The position numbers and the translations under genes are program-made. A DNA stretch of 64,000 bases, taken from NCBI RefSeq assembly GCF_036381655.1, contig NZ_DASVCJ010000082.1, forward strand, positions 59,338 to 123,337, given 5' to 3'. This document shows positions 33,384-43,511 of this stretch, one piece after another. The notes below the pieces were generated by a model. It made no database searches and was not told where the DNA came from. It saw nothing but the letters and a program-made list of their open reading frames with translations. Origin of the DNA: Ferrovibrio sp036381655. Its GTDB lineage: Bacteria; Pseudomonadota; Alphaproteobacteria; Ferrovibrionales; Ferrovibrionaceae. Each line of letters begins with the position of its first letter. The stretch's first letter is position 1.

Positions 33384-36300
33384 GTTTGATCCGAGAGCTA
33401 AAGAGTAAAATGCCTTCTTACGCCGAACTGCACGTCACCACCAATTTCAGCTTCCTTGAAGGCGCCAGCCATCCGGAGGAGCTGGTGCGCCAGGCCATTG
33501 CGTCGGGGCTTTCGGCGATTGCGATCACCGACCGCAACAGCCTGGCCGGCGTGGTGCGCGCCCATACGGAAGCGCGCGGCACCGGTCTGCAACTGATCGT
33601 CGGCGCCAGACTCGACATGCTCGACGGCCCGTCCCTGCTCTGCCTGCCGCAGGACCGCACCGCCTATGGCCGGCTGTCCAAGCTGATCACCATCGGCCGC
33701 CGCCGCGTCGAGAAAGGCGCCTGCGAGCTTCGCTGGGCCGATCTGCTCGACCAGATCGAGGGCCAGCAGATCATCCTGCTGCCGTCCGAGCCGCCAGACG
33801 AGCAGCCGGACGAGGCCTTCACCGCGCGCCTGCAGGAACTGCAGGAGCATTGCGGCGACCGCCTGTCGCTGGCTGCCGCCTGCCGGCTGGATGGCGAGGA
33901 CCGGCGCCGGCTGGCCGCGCTCGCGGCCTATGCCAAAAGGCATGGCGTCGCCCTCGTCGCCTGCAACGACGTACTCTATCACATACCCGGGCGCCGGGCC
34001 CTGCAGGATGTACTGACCTGCATCCGGCATGGCTGCAGCATCGACGAGGCCGGCTTCCGTCTGCAAGCCAATGCCGAACGGCATCTGAAATCTCCGGCAG
34101 TCATGGCTCGGCTGTTCCGCCGTTATCCCGAAGCGATCGCCCGCACGATGGAAATCGCGGCGCGTTGCCGCTTTTCGCTGGACGAATTGCGCTACGAATA
34201 TCCGGAGGAGACCCGCGGCGACAGCGCCACGCCGCAGGAGGAACTGGTGCGGCTGACCTGGAAAATGGCCGCGCAGAAATACCCCGAGGGGATACCGGAA
34301 AAAATCCGCAAGCTGGTGGAATACGAACTTCGGCTGATCGGCGAGCTCGATTACGCCCCCTATTTCCTCACGGTATATGACATCGTCCGTTACGCGCGCA
34401 GCCAAAACATTCTGTGCCAGGGCCGCGGCTCGGCGGCGAATTCCGCCGTCTGCTTCTGCCTTGGCATCACCTCGGTCGACCCCACCCAGATCGACCTTCT
34501 TTTCGAGCGCTTCGTCTCGGCCGAGCGCCGCGAGCCGCCCGATATCGACGTCGATTTCGAGCATCAACGGCGCGAGGAGGTCATCCAGTATATCTATGAG
34601 AAATACGGCCGCGACCGCGCCGGGCTGACCGCCACGGTGATTCATTATCAGCCGAAAAGCGCCATCCGCGATGTCGGCAAGGCGATGGGCCTGTCGCCCG
34701 ATACCGTCACCAAACTCTCCAAGACGCTCTGGGGCTGGGGTCGCGAGGGCGTCACCGAGCAGGACCTGCGCGAGATCGGCATCGATCCGGATACCGGCCG
34801 CATCGCGCTCGCCCTCAGCCTGGCGCGCGATCTGGTCGGCTTCCCGCGCCATCTGTCGCAGCATGTCGGCGGCTTCGTGATCAGCCGCGGCCCGCTGGCC
34901 GAACTGGTGCCGATCGAGAACGCGGCGATGGCGGAACGCACCGTCATCCAATGGGACAAGGACGATATCGACGCACTCGGCATAATGAAGGTGGATGTGC
35001 TGGCGCTCGGCATGCTGACCTGCATCCACAAGGCTTTCGACCTGATCGAGCGCCATGAGGGCAAGCGCTACGATCTTTCCAGCGTGCCGCAGGAGGACCC
35101 CAAGGTCTACGACATGATCTGCCAGGCCGATACGATCGGCGTCTTCCAGATCGAAAGCCGGGCGCAGATGTCGATGCTGCCGCGGCTCAAACCGCGCACA
35201 TTCTACGACCTGGTGATCGAGGTCGCCATCGTGCGCCCCGGCCCGATCCAGGGCGACATGGTGCATCCCTATCTGAAACGGCGCGACCGAAAAGAGAAGA
35301 TCGATTACGTCAAGCCGGAATTGCAGGCCGTGCTGGAAAAGACGCTCGGCGTGCCGCTGTTCCAGGAACAGGCGATGAAGATCGCCATCGTCGCCGGCGG
35401 CTTCACGCCTTCCGAGGCCGACAAGCTGCGCCGCGCCATGGCCACCTTCCGCCATGCCGGCACCATCCACCATTTCGAGGCCAAGCTGATCGACGGCATG
35501 GAGAGGAACGGCTATCCGCGCGATTTCGCCATCCGCTGCTTCAATCAGATCAAGGGTTTCGGCGATTACGGCTTCCCCGAAAGCCATGCGGCGGCCTTCG
35601 CCCAGCTCGCCTATATCTCGGCCTGGATCAAATGCCATCATCCGGCGATCTTCGCCGCCGCCCTGCTCAACAGCCAGCCGATGGGTTTCTACGCTCCGGC
35701 CCAGATCGTGCGCGATGCGCGCGAGCATCATGTCGAGCTGCGGCCGATCGACGTCAATCACAGCGACTGGGATTGCACGCTGGAACGTACGCCGACGCAG
35801 CGACTCGCCCTGCGGCTCGGCTTCCGCCAGGTGAAAGGCTGCCGCGAGGAGGCGATCCGCAAGCTGATGGCGGCGCGCGGCGCAGGCTTCGCCACCTTGC
35901 GCGATCTCTGGCGCCGCTCGGCATTGCCCTTGCGCATCCTCGAGATCATCGCCCGCGCCGATGCCTGTGCATCGCTCGGGCTCGATCGCCGCCAGGCGCT
36001 GTGGCAGATCCGCAGCTTCGGCGAAGCGCCGCTGCCGCTGTTCGACTACGTCGAGGCCGAGATCAAACCAGGCGATAATCAACCGCCCTTGGAGACCGGC
36101 AACGAGGAGGACGTGAATCTGCCGCGGCTCACCACCGGCGAGCAGGTGCTGCAGGATTACCGCGAAACCAGCCTGACCTTGCGGGCGCACCCGCTGCATC
36201 TCTTGCGGCCGATCCTGAAACAGCAGGGCATCGTGCCGGCACGCAGCCTGACCGAGCTACCCGAGCATAAACGGGTCAGGCTGGCCGGACTGGTGCTGGT

Positions 36301-36643
36301 GCGCCAGAGACCGGGCACGGCGAGCGGCGTCATTTTCGTCACCATCGAGGACGAGAGCGGCATCGCCAACCTGATCGTCTGGCCCAAGGTGATGGAACGC
36401 TATCGCCGTACGCTGCTCGGCGCCCGCCTGCTCGGCGTCGAGGGCAAGCTGCAGCGCGAGGGCATCGTCACCCACATCATCGTCGAAAGGCTCATCGATC
36501 ACAGCGGATTGCTGTCGACCCTTGGCGACCTGCCAGATCCGGAATTGTTCGATCAGGCGGCCGCACCGGCCTCGCTGCCCTCGCCGTTTCGGCCCCTCAA
36601 TGAAGTGCAGGTCGTGCTGCCGGAAGCGCGCAATTTCAGGTGA
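33380..36643 (+). CDS. dnaE2: Error-prone DNA polymerase III alpha-like subunit (DnaE2 / ImuC)
   Basis: DnaE2 is the polymerase of the mutasome that copies past DNA lesions. From the ATG at 33380 the protein has 1087 residues (an in-frame ATG at 33410 fits family starts equally well). The PHP domain opens YAELHVTTNFSFLEGASHPE; the palm is visible as GRGSAANSAVCFCLGIT and PPDIDVDFEHQRREEV; an OB-fold is near the C-terminus (VRLAGLVLVRQRPGTASGVI). It lacks the long C-terminal tail of replicative DnaE. The long open frame that reads back to 32186 belongs to imuB. It ends 19 bp before the convergent edd stop. Confidence 0.95.
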   Translation: MSLIRELKSKMPSYAELHVTTNFSFLEGASHPEELVRQAIASGLSAIAITDRNSLAGVVRAHTEARGTGLQLIVGARLDMLDGPSLLCLPQDRTAYGRLSKLITIGRRRVEKGACELRWADLLDQIEGQQIILLPSEPPDEQPDEAFTARLQELQEHCGDRLSLAAACRLDGEDRRRLAALAAYAKRHGVALVACNDVLYHIPGRRALQDVLTCIRHGCSIDEAGFRLQANAERHLKSPAVMARLFRRYPEAIARTMEIAARCRFSLDELRYEYPEETRGDSATPQEELVRLTWKMAAQKYPEGIPEKIRKLVEYELRLIGELDYAPYFLTVYDIVRYARSQNILCQGRGSAANSAVCFCLGITSVDPTQIDLLFERFVSAERREPPDIDVDFEHQRREEVIQYIYEKYGRDRAGLTATVIHYQPKSAIRDVGKAMGLSPDTVTKLSKTLWGWGREGVTEQDLREIGIDPDTGRIALALSLARDLVGFPRHLSQHVGGFVISRGPLAELVPIENAAMAERTVIQWDKDDIDALGIMKVDVLALGMLTCIHKAFDLIERHEGKRYDLSSVPQEDPKVYDMICQADTIGVFQIESRAQMSMLPRLKPRTFYDLVIEVAIVRPGPIQGDMVHPYLKRRDRKEKIDYVKPELQAVLEKTLGVPLFQEQAMKIAIVAGGFTPSEADKLRRAMATFRHAGTIHHFEAKLIDGMERNGYPRDFAIRCFNQIKGFGDYGFPESHAAAFAQLAYISAWIKCHHPAIFAAALLNSQPMGFYAPAQIVRDAREHHVELRPIDVNHSDWDCTLERTPTQRLALRLGFRQVKGCREEAIRKLMAARGAGFATLRDLWRRSALPLRILEIIARADACASLGLDRRQALWQIRSFGEAPLPLFDYVEAEIKPGDNQPPLETGNEEDVNLPRLTTGEQVLQDYRETSLTLRAHPLHLLRPILKQQGIVPARSLTELPEHKRVRLAGLVLVRQRPGTASGVIFVTIEDESGIANLIVWPKVMERYRRTLLGARLLGVEGKLQREGIVTHIIVERLIDHSGLLSTLGDLPDPELFDQAAAPASLPSPFRPLNEVQVVLPEARNFR

Positions 36644-36662
36644 CGGGCCTCGGCGGCCGGGT

Positions 36663-38498
36663 CTACGCCCGCGCGGTATCGAAGAAGGGGAAGATCGTCG
36701 CCCCTTCCGCCGCGCCGGAGACGTTGCTGCGGAAGATCGAGAACAGTTCGCGTCCCATGCCGCTGTGATGGCCGGAAACATCGCGCGTGATCGGCTGCCG
36801 CTCCGCCCAGACCTGCGCCGGCACCAACGCTTCGAGCGTCCCCCGTTCGGCATCCAGCCGCACGATGTCGCCGTCGCGCAAGCGCGCCAGCGGTCCGCCG
36901 GCTTCCGCTTCGGGCGTGACGTGAATCGCCGCCGGCACCTTCCCCGAGGCGCCCGACATCCTTCCGTCGGTAACCAGTGCCACCTTGTAGCCGCGATCCT
37001 GCAGCACGCCGAGGCTGGGCGTCAGCTTGTGCAGCTCGGGCATGCCATTGGCCTTCGGCCCCTGGAACAGCACCACGGCGATCATGTCGCGCTCCAGCTC
37101 GCCCGCCTTGAACGCCGCCGTCAGTTCGTCCTGGTCGAAGAACAGCCGCACCGGCGCCTCGACCACACGATGCTGCGGCTTCACCGCCGAGATCTTGATC
37201 ACGGCCTCGCCGAGATTGCCGTGCAGAATGCGCAGGCCGCCATCGGGCGAGAAAGGCTCGGCGGCGGCACGCAGCACATTGGTATCGTGGCTCCTGGTGG
37301 CGCCGTCGCGCCAGACCAGTTGCCCGTCCTCCAGGCCGGGCTCGCGCGTATAGGCCGCAAGCCCCTCGCCCACCACCGTGCGCACGTCGTCGTGCAGAAG
37401 GCCGGCATCGCGCAACTCGCGGATCAGATAGGCCATGCCGCCGGCGGCCTGGAAATGGTTCACATCGGCGAGGCCGTTGGGATAGATGCGTGCCAGCAGG
37501 GGCACGACGGCCGAGAGTTCGGAGAAATCCTGCCAGGTGATGCGATGCCCGGCGGCAGCGGCCATCGCCACCAGATGCAGGGTATGATTGGTCGAGCCGC
37601 CGGTGGCGAGCAGCCCGACGATGCCGTTCGCCACCGCGCGCTCGTCCAGGATGCGGCCGATCGGCGTGTAGTCGTTGCCCAGCGCAGTGATCTCGGTAGC
37701 GCGTTTCGTTGCCGCAGCGGTCAAGGCCGAGCGCAACGGCGTGCCGGGATTGACGAAGGACGCGCCGGGCAGATGCAGACCCATGATCTCCATCAGCATC
37801 TGGTTGGAGTTTGCCGTGCCGTAGAAGGTGCAGGTGCCGGGCCCGTGATAGGATTTGCTCTCCGCCTCCAGCAATTCGGCGCGGCCGATTTTGCCCTCGG
37901 CATAAAGCTGACGCACCTTCGCCTTCTCGTCATTCGGCAGGCCGCTGGTCATCGGCCCGGCCGGCACGAAGATGCCCGGCAGATGGCCGAAGCTCAGCGC
38001 GCCGATGACGAGCCCTGGCACGATCTTGTCGCAGACGCCGAGATACAGCGCGGCATCGAACATGTTGTGCGACAGGGCGACGGCGGTGGCGAGCGCGATC
38101 ACCTCGCGGCTGAACAGCGACAGCTCCATGCCGGTCTGACCCTGCGTGACGCCGTCGCACATCGCCGGCACGCCGCCGGCCACCTGCGCCACCGCGCCGG
38201 CTTCGCGCGCCGCCCGCTTGATCTCGGCGGGAAAGGTCTCGAAGGGCTGATGCGCCGAAAGCATATCGTTATAGGCCGTGACGATGCCGATATTGACCTC
38301 GCGGCCGTCCTTCAACGCCGCCTTGTCGTCGGCCGGACAGGCGGCAAAGCCATGCGCGAGATTGCCGCAGGACAGCGCGGCGCGGCGCGGCCCATTCACC
38401 GCTGCCCGTTCCAGGCGCTCCAGATAGGCAGCGCGGCTGGCTTCGGAACGCGCGCGGATCCGCTCGGTGACGGCAAGCAAGGTCTGATTGATCGGCAT
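36663..38498 (-). CDS. edd: 6-phosphogluconate dehydratase (Entner-Doudoroff)
   Basis: Edd dehydrates 6-phosphogluconate to KDPG, the key step of the Entner-Doudoroff pathway, using an iron-sulfur cluster. The 611-residue protein shows family blocks SCGNLAHGFA, GGVPAMCDGVTQGQTGMELS and YLGVCDKIVPGLVIGAL. The cysteines in SCGN, AMCDG and GVCDK are likely cluster ligands. The ATG at 38498 follows GGAGGG. Neither eda nor zwf is adjacent, so the pathway genes are scattered. A tRNA-Glu gene lies 72 bp upstream on the same strand and might share a transcript. Confidence 0.95.
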   Translation of the reverse strand: MPINQTLLAVTERIRARSEASRAAYLERLERAAVNGPRRAALSCGNLAHGFAACPADDKAALKDGREVNIGIVTAYNDMLSAHQPFETFPAEIKRAAREAGAVAQVAGGVPAMCDGVTQGQTGMELSLFSREVIALATAVALSHNMFDAALYLGVCDKIVPGLVIGALSFGHLPGIFVPAGPMTSGLPNDEKAKVRQLYAEGKIGRAELLEAESKSYHGPGTCTFYGTANSNQMLMEIMGLHLPGASFVNPGTPLRSALTAAATKRATEITALGNDYTPIGRILDERAVANGIVGLLATGGSTNHTLHLVAMAAAAGHRITWQDFSELSAVVPLLARIYPNGLADVNHFQAAGGMAYLIRELRDAGLLHDDVRTVVGEGLAAYTREPGLEDGQLVWRDGATRSHDTNVLRAAAEPFSPDGGLRILHGNLGEAVIKISAVKPQHRVVEAPVRLFFDQDELTAAFKAGELERDMIAVVLFQGPKANGMPELHKLTPSLGVLQDRGYKVALVTDGRMSGASGKVPAAIHVTPEAEAGGPLARLRDGDIVRLDAERGTLEALVPAQVWAERQPITRDVSGHHSGMGRELFSIFRSNVSGAAEGATIFPFFDTARA

Positions 38499-38570
38499 GA
38501 AACGCCCTCCTGTCCGGCGGCAAAACAATCGCCGCCGCATCCAAGACTAACTTATAGGGCTGTATGGAAT

Positions 38571-38646
38571 TGGCGACCCCAACGGGAGTCGAACCCGTGT
38601 CTTCACCGTGAAAGGGTGACGTCCTAGGCCTCTAGACGATGGGGTC
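38571..38646 (-). tRNA. tRNA-Glu (anticodon TTC)
   Basis: The reverse strand gives a 76-nt cloverleaf with acceptor stem GACCCCA/TGGGGTC, discriminator G and encoded CCA. The anticodon loop CTTTCAC holds TTC (38610-38612 on the forward strand read as GAA). The T arm GGGTTCGACTCCC is standard. It precedes edd on the same strand. Confidence 0.97.
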
Positions 38647-38869
38647 GGCCTGGCCGGGCGGCTTGAAAGCGGCGCGGCGGGGGCTGTGTACCGGGTCCGC
38701 CCCCACAAATCAAGCATCCCATGCCCTAAACCATCGCCCGATCCCGCTTTCTTTTGGGTTGACCGATTCGGCCTAAGCCGCTGGCGGAGCGGAGAAAAGG
38801 CGGCCCGGGCGGTTGCCCGCCCCCCCTCGCCTCCCTACCATTGTTGCCAGCGTTTAATGGAGTCCGCCC

Positions 38870-39361
38870 ATGAGCCACGACCATCCCCACCATACGGACT
38901 GGAAACACGACGGCGTGCGGGTTATCCCCGCCGACAAGCTGGACCCGACCACGGCGGGCAAGACCGCCGGCATGAACCGCGCCACCGCTATCAACTTCGC
39001 CCGCGCCGGCGCGCAGAAGATCTGGGCCGGCACCGTGCATATCCATCCCGACGCCAAGACCGGCGCGCATCATCACGGCGATCTGGAAAGCGTGATCTAT
39101 GTGGTGAAGGGCAAGGCGCGCATGCGCTGGGGCAACAATCTCGAATTCACCGCCGAGGCGGGTCCGGGGGATTTCATTTTCGTGCCGCCTTACGTGCCGC
39201 ACCAGGAGATCAATGCCAGCACCGACGAGACGCTGGAATGCGTGCTGGTGCGCTCGGGCCAGGACCCGGTGGTGGTCAATCTCGACATCGAGCCGGTCGA
39301 AAAGCCCGAGTCGGTCTACTGGGTCGATCCGATCCACGCCCACCCGGACGAGAAAAAGTAA
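38870..39361 (+). CDS. Cupin-domain protein
   Basis: This 163-residue protein is a single cupin barrel. The first metal motif is AHHHGDLESVIYVVKG near residue 64, and the second is GDFIFVPPYVPHQEIN near 100; together they offer three His and one Glu as ligands. The N-terminus is His-rich (MSHDHPHHTDWKHDG). There is no signal peptide. The reaction is unknown; small cupins include dioxygenases, isomerases and sugar-binding proteins. It is convergent with recJ, 6 bp apart, and its upstream side faces the tRNA-Glu gene. Confidence 0.85.
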   Translation: MSHDHPHHTDWKHDGVRVIPADKLDPTTAGKTAGMNRATAINFARAGAQKIWAGTVHIHPDAKTGAHHHGDLESVIYVVKGKARMRWGNNLEFTAEAGPGDFIFVPPYVPHQEINASTDETLECVLVRSGQDPVVVNLDIEPVEKPESVYWVDPIHAHPDEKK

Positions 39362-39367
39362 CGCGCT

Positions 39368-41167
39368 TCAGCCCGCCGGCTGGGCCGCATCTTCCAGCAC
39401 GAACTGAATCTGGCGTTCGCCGCGCCAGTAGCTGCTGCGCAGATGTCCGCCGACATGGATCGCCGCGCCGGTCTGGCGCGCCTGCAGCAAGGCCGGGCCA
39501 AGTTCGCCGTCCAGTGAGCGGAAGGCAATCGCCCGCAGCCTGGCGCCCTTGCCGTCGCCGCCGGTGATCAGGCAGCGCACATGCTTCTCGCCCACCACAT
39601 CCGCCTGCACGACGCGGGCGGCAGCCAGGGCAAAGCGCGGCTCCGGGTTGCCCGAACCATACGGGCCGAGCTGCTCCAGCCGGTCGCAAAGATCGGCATT
39701 GCAGCCGCCGATACCGAGCACCCCATCGAAGCCGAGCGAGGCCGAGGCGCCCGCCCTGGCCACCGGCGCCGCCAGGCGCTCGTTCAGAAATGCCTTCAGG
39801 TCGTTCAGCTTGTCGGCTGCGACGGTCAGGCCGGCCGCCATGGCATGGCCGCCGCCATTGATCAGCAGCCCGGCCTGGCCCGCCGCCACAACGGCGGCGC
39901 CGAGATCGACGCCGGGGATCGAGCGGCCCGAGCCCTTGCCGATGCCGTTCTCGTCCAGGGCCACGATGAAGCTCGGCCGCCCGGCGGCCTCGCGGATGCG
40001 CGCGGCGACGATGCCGATCACGCCGGGATGCCAGCCGGGCCGCGCGATCAGCGCCAGCGGCGCGTCTTCCGGCAGATGCTCCAGTTCCTGCAGCGCTTCC
40101 GCCAGAACGGCGGCTTCGATCTCCTGGCGCTCGCGGTTATAGCGGTCCAGCTCGGCCGCGATCGCGGCAGCCTGGCGCGGATCGTCGGTCGACAGAAGCC
40201 GTGTGCCGAGATCGGCCTGGCCGACGCGGCCGCCGGCATTCACCCGCGGCCCCAGCAGGAAGCCGAGATGGTAGGCGCCGGGCGGCTCGTTGACGCCGGC
40301 AATGTCGGCCAGCGCGGCAAGGCCGGCATTGCCCCGGCCGCGCAGCACCTTGATGCCCTGCGTGACCAGCGCGCGGTTCAGGCCGGTCAGCGGCACGACG
40401 TCGCAGACCGTGCCCAGGGCGACCAGATCGAGCCATTGGATCAGGTCCGGCTCGGGCCGCTCGGCCGTATAGAAGCCGCGTTCGCGCAGGCGGCGATTGG
40501 TCGCGACGATCAGCAGGAAAGCCACGCCGACCGCGGCAAGCTGGCCGTAGCCCTCCGCCTCGTCGAGGCGGTTCGGGTTGATCACCGCCAGAGCCCTGGG
40601 CAATTCCGGCTCGGCCAGATGATGATCGACCACCACGACATCAAGGCCGATGGCCGCCGCATCTTCCAGCGGCGCAAAGGCCAGCGTGCCGCAATCGACA
40701 GTGACGACCAGCCTGATCCCTTCTCCGGCCAGCTTGCGCAGGGCCGGGGCATTGGGACCGTAACCTTCCTTCAGGCGATCCGGGATGTAAACGCGCAGCC
40801 GGCGGCCGATAGCTCTGAAAAAACGGTTCAGCAACGCGGTGGAAGTGGCGCCATCGACATCGTAATCGCCGAATACCGCAACCTTCTCGTCGTCAATGAT
40901 GGCCTTCGCCAGGCGACCGGCGGCGGTGTCCATGTCACGGAAACGGGAGGGATCGGGCAACAGCCGCCGCAGGCTGGGATTGAGGTGATCCTCCAGCATG
41001 TCGGGATCGACGCCGCGGCCCGCCAGCACGCGGCCGAGGATTTCCGGCAGGCCGGCCTGCTGCGCCAGGGCCAGGGCCAGACGGTCGTTCAGATTGCGCA
41101 GGCGCCAGCGGCGTCCCTGTACCGAACGGGCCACGCCCAGAAACGGAGTGCTGTCGGTGCCCGGCAT
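39368..41167 (-). CDS. recJ: Single-stranded-DNA-specific exonuclease RecJ
   Basis: RecJ degrades single-stranded DNA 5' to 3' in recombination and repair. The 599-residue protein shows the DHH motifs VFGDYDVDGATSTALL near residue 80, VTVDCG and VVVDHHLAEPELP near 165, and the DHHA1 motif NGGGHAMAAGL further on. An ATG at 41167 fits family starts; the open frame to 41533 runs through glpX. It is the last gene of the reverse-strand run aminotransferase-hom-glpX-recJ and follows glpX by 5 bp. Confidence 0.94.
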   Translation of the reverse strand: MPGTDSTPFLGVARSVQGRRWRLRNLNDRLALALAQQAGLPEILGRVLAGRGVDPDMLEDHLNPSLRRLLPDPSRFRDMDTAAGRLAKAIIDDEKVAVFGDYDVDGATSTALLNRFFRAIGRRLRVYIPDRLKEGYGPNAPALRKLAGEGIRLVVTVDCGTLAFAPLEDAAAIGLDVVVVDHHLAEPELPRALAVINPNRLDEAEGYGQLAAVGVAFLLIVATNRRLRERGFYTAERPEPDLIQWLDLVALGTVCDVVPLTGLNRALVTQGIKVLRGRGNAGLAALADIAGVNEPPGAYHLGFLLGPRVNAGGRVGQADLGTRLLSTDDPRQAAAIAAELDRYNRERQEIEAAVLAEALQELEHLPEDAPLALIARPGWHPGVIGIVAARIREAAGRPSFIVALDENGIGKGSGRSIPGVDLGAAVVAAGQAGLLINGGGHAMAAGLTVAADKLNDLKAFLNERLAAPVARAGASASLGFDGVLGIGGCNADLCDRLEQLGPYGSGNPEPRFALAAARVVQADVVGEKHVRCLITGGDGKGARLRAIAFRSLDGELGPALLQARQTGAAIHVGGHLRSSYWRGERQIQFVLEDAAQPAG

Positions 41168-41172
41168 GACCT

Positions 41173-42183
41173 CTACGCCTGCTGAGGCGGAATCCGGATC
41201 ACCGCTTCGATGCGCCGGATCGTGCCGGTCTGCGAGCGCATGACGATGGAATGCACCTTGTAGCCGCCCGGCACGCGCTTGACGCCCTGCAGCATCGAGC
41301 CGTCGGTCACGCCCGTGGCGGCGAAGATGACGTCGCCGGAGGCAAGGTCGTTCAGGCTGTATTTCCGATCCAGCTTGTCGATACCGAGCCGCCGCGCCCG
41401 CGTGCGCTCGGCGTCGTTGCGGAACATCAGCCGCGCCTGCATCTGTCCGCCGATGCAGCGCAGCGCGGCCGCAGCCAGCACGCCCTCCGGCGCGCCGCCG
41501 GAGCCCATGTAGATGTCGATGCCGGTTGCGCAATCGGTCGTGGCGATGATGCCGGCGACGTCACCGTCCGAAATCAGCGAAATCCGCGCGCCGGTGGCAC
41601 GGACGGCGTTGATCAGCTCCATATGGCGCGGGCGGTCTAGAATGCAGACGGTCAGATCGGAAACCGCCACACCCTTGGCCGCGGCGACGCGCTGCAGATT
41701 GTCCGCCGCAGGCAGGTCCAGATCGACGACACCCTCGGGCAGGCCGCCGCCGACCGCGATCTTGTCCATGTAGATATCCGGCGCATTGAGAAAACAGCCG
41801 CTGTTGGCGAAAGCGATCACGGTGAGCGCGTTGTTGCCGCCCTTGGCGGTCAGCGACGTGCCTTCCAGCGGATCCAGCGCGATATCGATGGTCGGGCCGT
41901 TGCCGGTGCCGACCTTCTCGCCGATATAGAGCATCGGCGCCTCGTCGCGCTCGCCCTCGCCGATCACGATGGTGCCGTCGACATTCAGGCCGTTCAGCGC
42001 CTTGCGCATCGCATCGACGGCGGCCTGATCCGCGGCGATCTCATCGCCCAGGCCGACCAGCTTGGCGGCGGCAATCGCCGCGGCCTCGGTGACGCGCACG
42101 GCTTCGAGCGTCAGATTGCGCTCGACCGCCATGGACTGCTGCTTCGCGGGCTTGGCCTTGGTGCTGGTCTTCGCGGCTGCCAT
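41173..42183 (-). CDS. glpX: Class II fructose-1,6-bisphosphatase
   Basis: GlpX hydrolyses fructose-1,6-bisphosphate for gluconeogenesis. The 336-residue protein has IGEGERDEAPMLYIGE near residue 75 and DIALDPLEGTSLTAKGG near 100, which carry the acidic metal ligands, and GIDIYMGSGGAPEGVLAAAAL later. A Lys/Ala-rich start (about 18 residues) precedes the family domain. It lies between hom and recJ; this block is common in Rhodospirillales. The gaps are 8 and 5 bp, so cotranscription is likely. Confidence 0.95.
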   Translation of the reverse strand: MAAAKTSTKAKPAKQQSMAVERNLTLEAVRVTEAAAIAAAKLVGLGDEIAADQAAVDAMRKALNGLNVDGTIVIGEGERDEAPMLYIGEKVGTGNGPTIDIALDPLEGTSLTAKGGNNALTVIAFANSGCFLNAPDIYMDKIAVGGGLPEGVVDLDLPAADNLQRVAAAKGVAVSDLTVCILDRPRHMELINAVRATGARISLISDGDVAGIIATTDCATGIDIYMGSGGAPEGVLAAAALRCIGGQMQARLMFRNDAERTRARRLGIDKLDRKYSLNDLASGDVIFAATGVTDGSMLQGVKRVPGGYKVHSIVMRSQTGTIRRIEAVIRIPPQQA

Positions 42184-42191
42184 GGGCGACC

Positions 42192-43511
42192 TCAGAGCGG
42201 TTCGATCCGGATCAGCGTCGGCGGCTGCAGCACGGAGCGCAGCCTGGCGATGCGCTTCAGGGCGCGGGCCATGTCGGCTTCGCGCGCTTCGTGGCTGATC
42301 AGTACCACCGGGACCGGCTGGTTCTCGATCTCGGCGCGGCCGCGCTGGACCAGGCTTTCGATGGAGATGCGCTCGTCGCGCAGCACAGCGGAGACGTCCG
42401 CCAGCACGCCCGGCTGATCGCGCACGATGAGCCGGATATAGTAGCGCCCGATCCGGTCGGCCATCGCCGCCGCTTTCAGCGGCTGCAGCCGCGCGGCGGG
42501 CACGCCGAATGCCGGCGCGGACCGTCCGGCGGCGATATCGGCCAGATCCGCCACCACCGCCGAGGCGGTCGGCTTGCTGCCGGCGCCGCGGCCTTCGAAC
42601 ATCACCCGGCCGACATAATCGCCTTCGGCGGCGACGGCATTGAACACGCCATCGACATGGGCGATCGGCGTATCCGCCGCCACCATGCAGGGATGCACGC
42701 GCTGTTCGATGCCGCGCGGCGTGCGACGGGCGATCGCCAGCAGCTTGATGCGATAGCCGAACTCGCGGGCGAAGGCGATGTCGATGGCCGAGACGTCGCG
42801 GATGCCCTCGACATGCACCGCCTTGAAATCGACCTTGGTATTGAAGGCGATGGCGGTAAGCACGGCAAGCTTATGCGCGGCATCGACGCCGTCGATGTCG
42901 AAGCCGGGATCGGCCTCGGCATAGCCAAGCTTCTGCGCCTCGGCCAGCACCTCGGCGAAATCCCGGCCGGTCTCGCGCATTTCGGTGAGGATGTAATTGC
43001 AGGTGCCGTTGAGGATGCCGGTGATCTGATCGATGCGGTTGCCGGCCAGACCCTCGCGCAGCGCCTTCAGGATCGGAATGCCGCCGGCCACGGCGGCCTC
43101 GAATCCCAGCGGCGCGCCCTTGGCCTCGGCCAGAGCGGCGATCCTGGCGCCATGCATGGCCAGCATCGCCTTGTTGGCCGTGACCACGCCCCTGCCGGCC
43201 TTCAGCGCGGCCTCGACCAGCACGCGCGCCGGACCGTCCGATCCGCCGATCAATTCGACGACGACTTCGACCTCGGGATCATGGGCCAGTTCGACCGCAT
43301 CGGCATACCAGCGCCAGTTCCCTTTCGGCATGTCGCGCTTCTTGCGCTTGTCGCGCGCCGAAACGGCGACGACCTTGATCGGCCGGCCGGCGCGGGCCGC
43401 CAGCACATCGGCATGCTCGTCCAGCAGGCGCACGACGCCGGCGCCGACCACGCCAAGACCGGCGATCCCCACCTTGAGCGGCGGGGCAACCCTTCCGATT
43501 CCCTTAACCAT
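42192..43511 (-). CDS. hom: Homoserine dehydrogenase
   Basis: Hom reduces aspartate semialdehyde to homoserine, leading to threonine and methionine. The 439-residue protein has an NAD(P) loop GIAGLGVVGAGVV near residue 15, the substrate block GILNGTCNYILT near 165, and the catalytic-Lys region GVDAAHKLAVL near 210. A C-terminal ACT domain (about residues 355-430, RDQPGVLADVSAVLRDERISIE) suggests feedback control by an amino acid, typically threonine. Its start overlaps the upstream aminotransferase stop by 8 nt, so translation is coupled. Confidence 0.95.
   Translation of the reverse strand: MVKGIGRVAPPLKVGIAGLGVVGAGVVRLLDEHADVLAARAGRPIKVVAVSARDKRKKRDMPKGNWRWYADAVELAHDPEVEVVVELIGGSDGPARVLVEAALKAGRGVVTANKAMLAMHGARIAALAEAKGAPLGFEAAVAGGIPILKALREGLAGNRIDQITGILNGTCNYILTEMRETGRDFAEVLAEAQKLGYAEADPGFDIDGVDAAHKLAVLTAIAFNTKVDFKAVHVEGIRDVSAIDIAFAREFGYRIKLLAIARRTPRGIEQRVHPCMVAADTPIAHVDGVFNAVAAEGDYVGRVMFEGRGAGSKPTASAVVADLADIAAGRSAPAFGVPAARLQPLKAAAMADRIGRYYIRLIVRDQPGVLADVSAVLRDERISIESLVQRGRAEIENQPVPVVLISHEAREADMARALKRIARLRSVLQPPTLIRIEPL

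Noticed and set aside
33398..36199. 933-codon reverse frame opposite dnaE2
   Set aside because: It is a shadow of dnaE2 in GC-rich DNA. No domain is visible, and dnaE2 has complete polymerase motifs.
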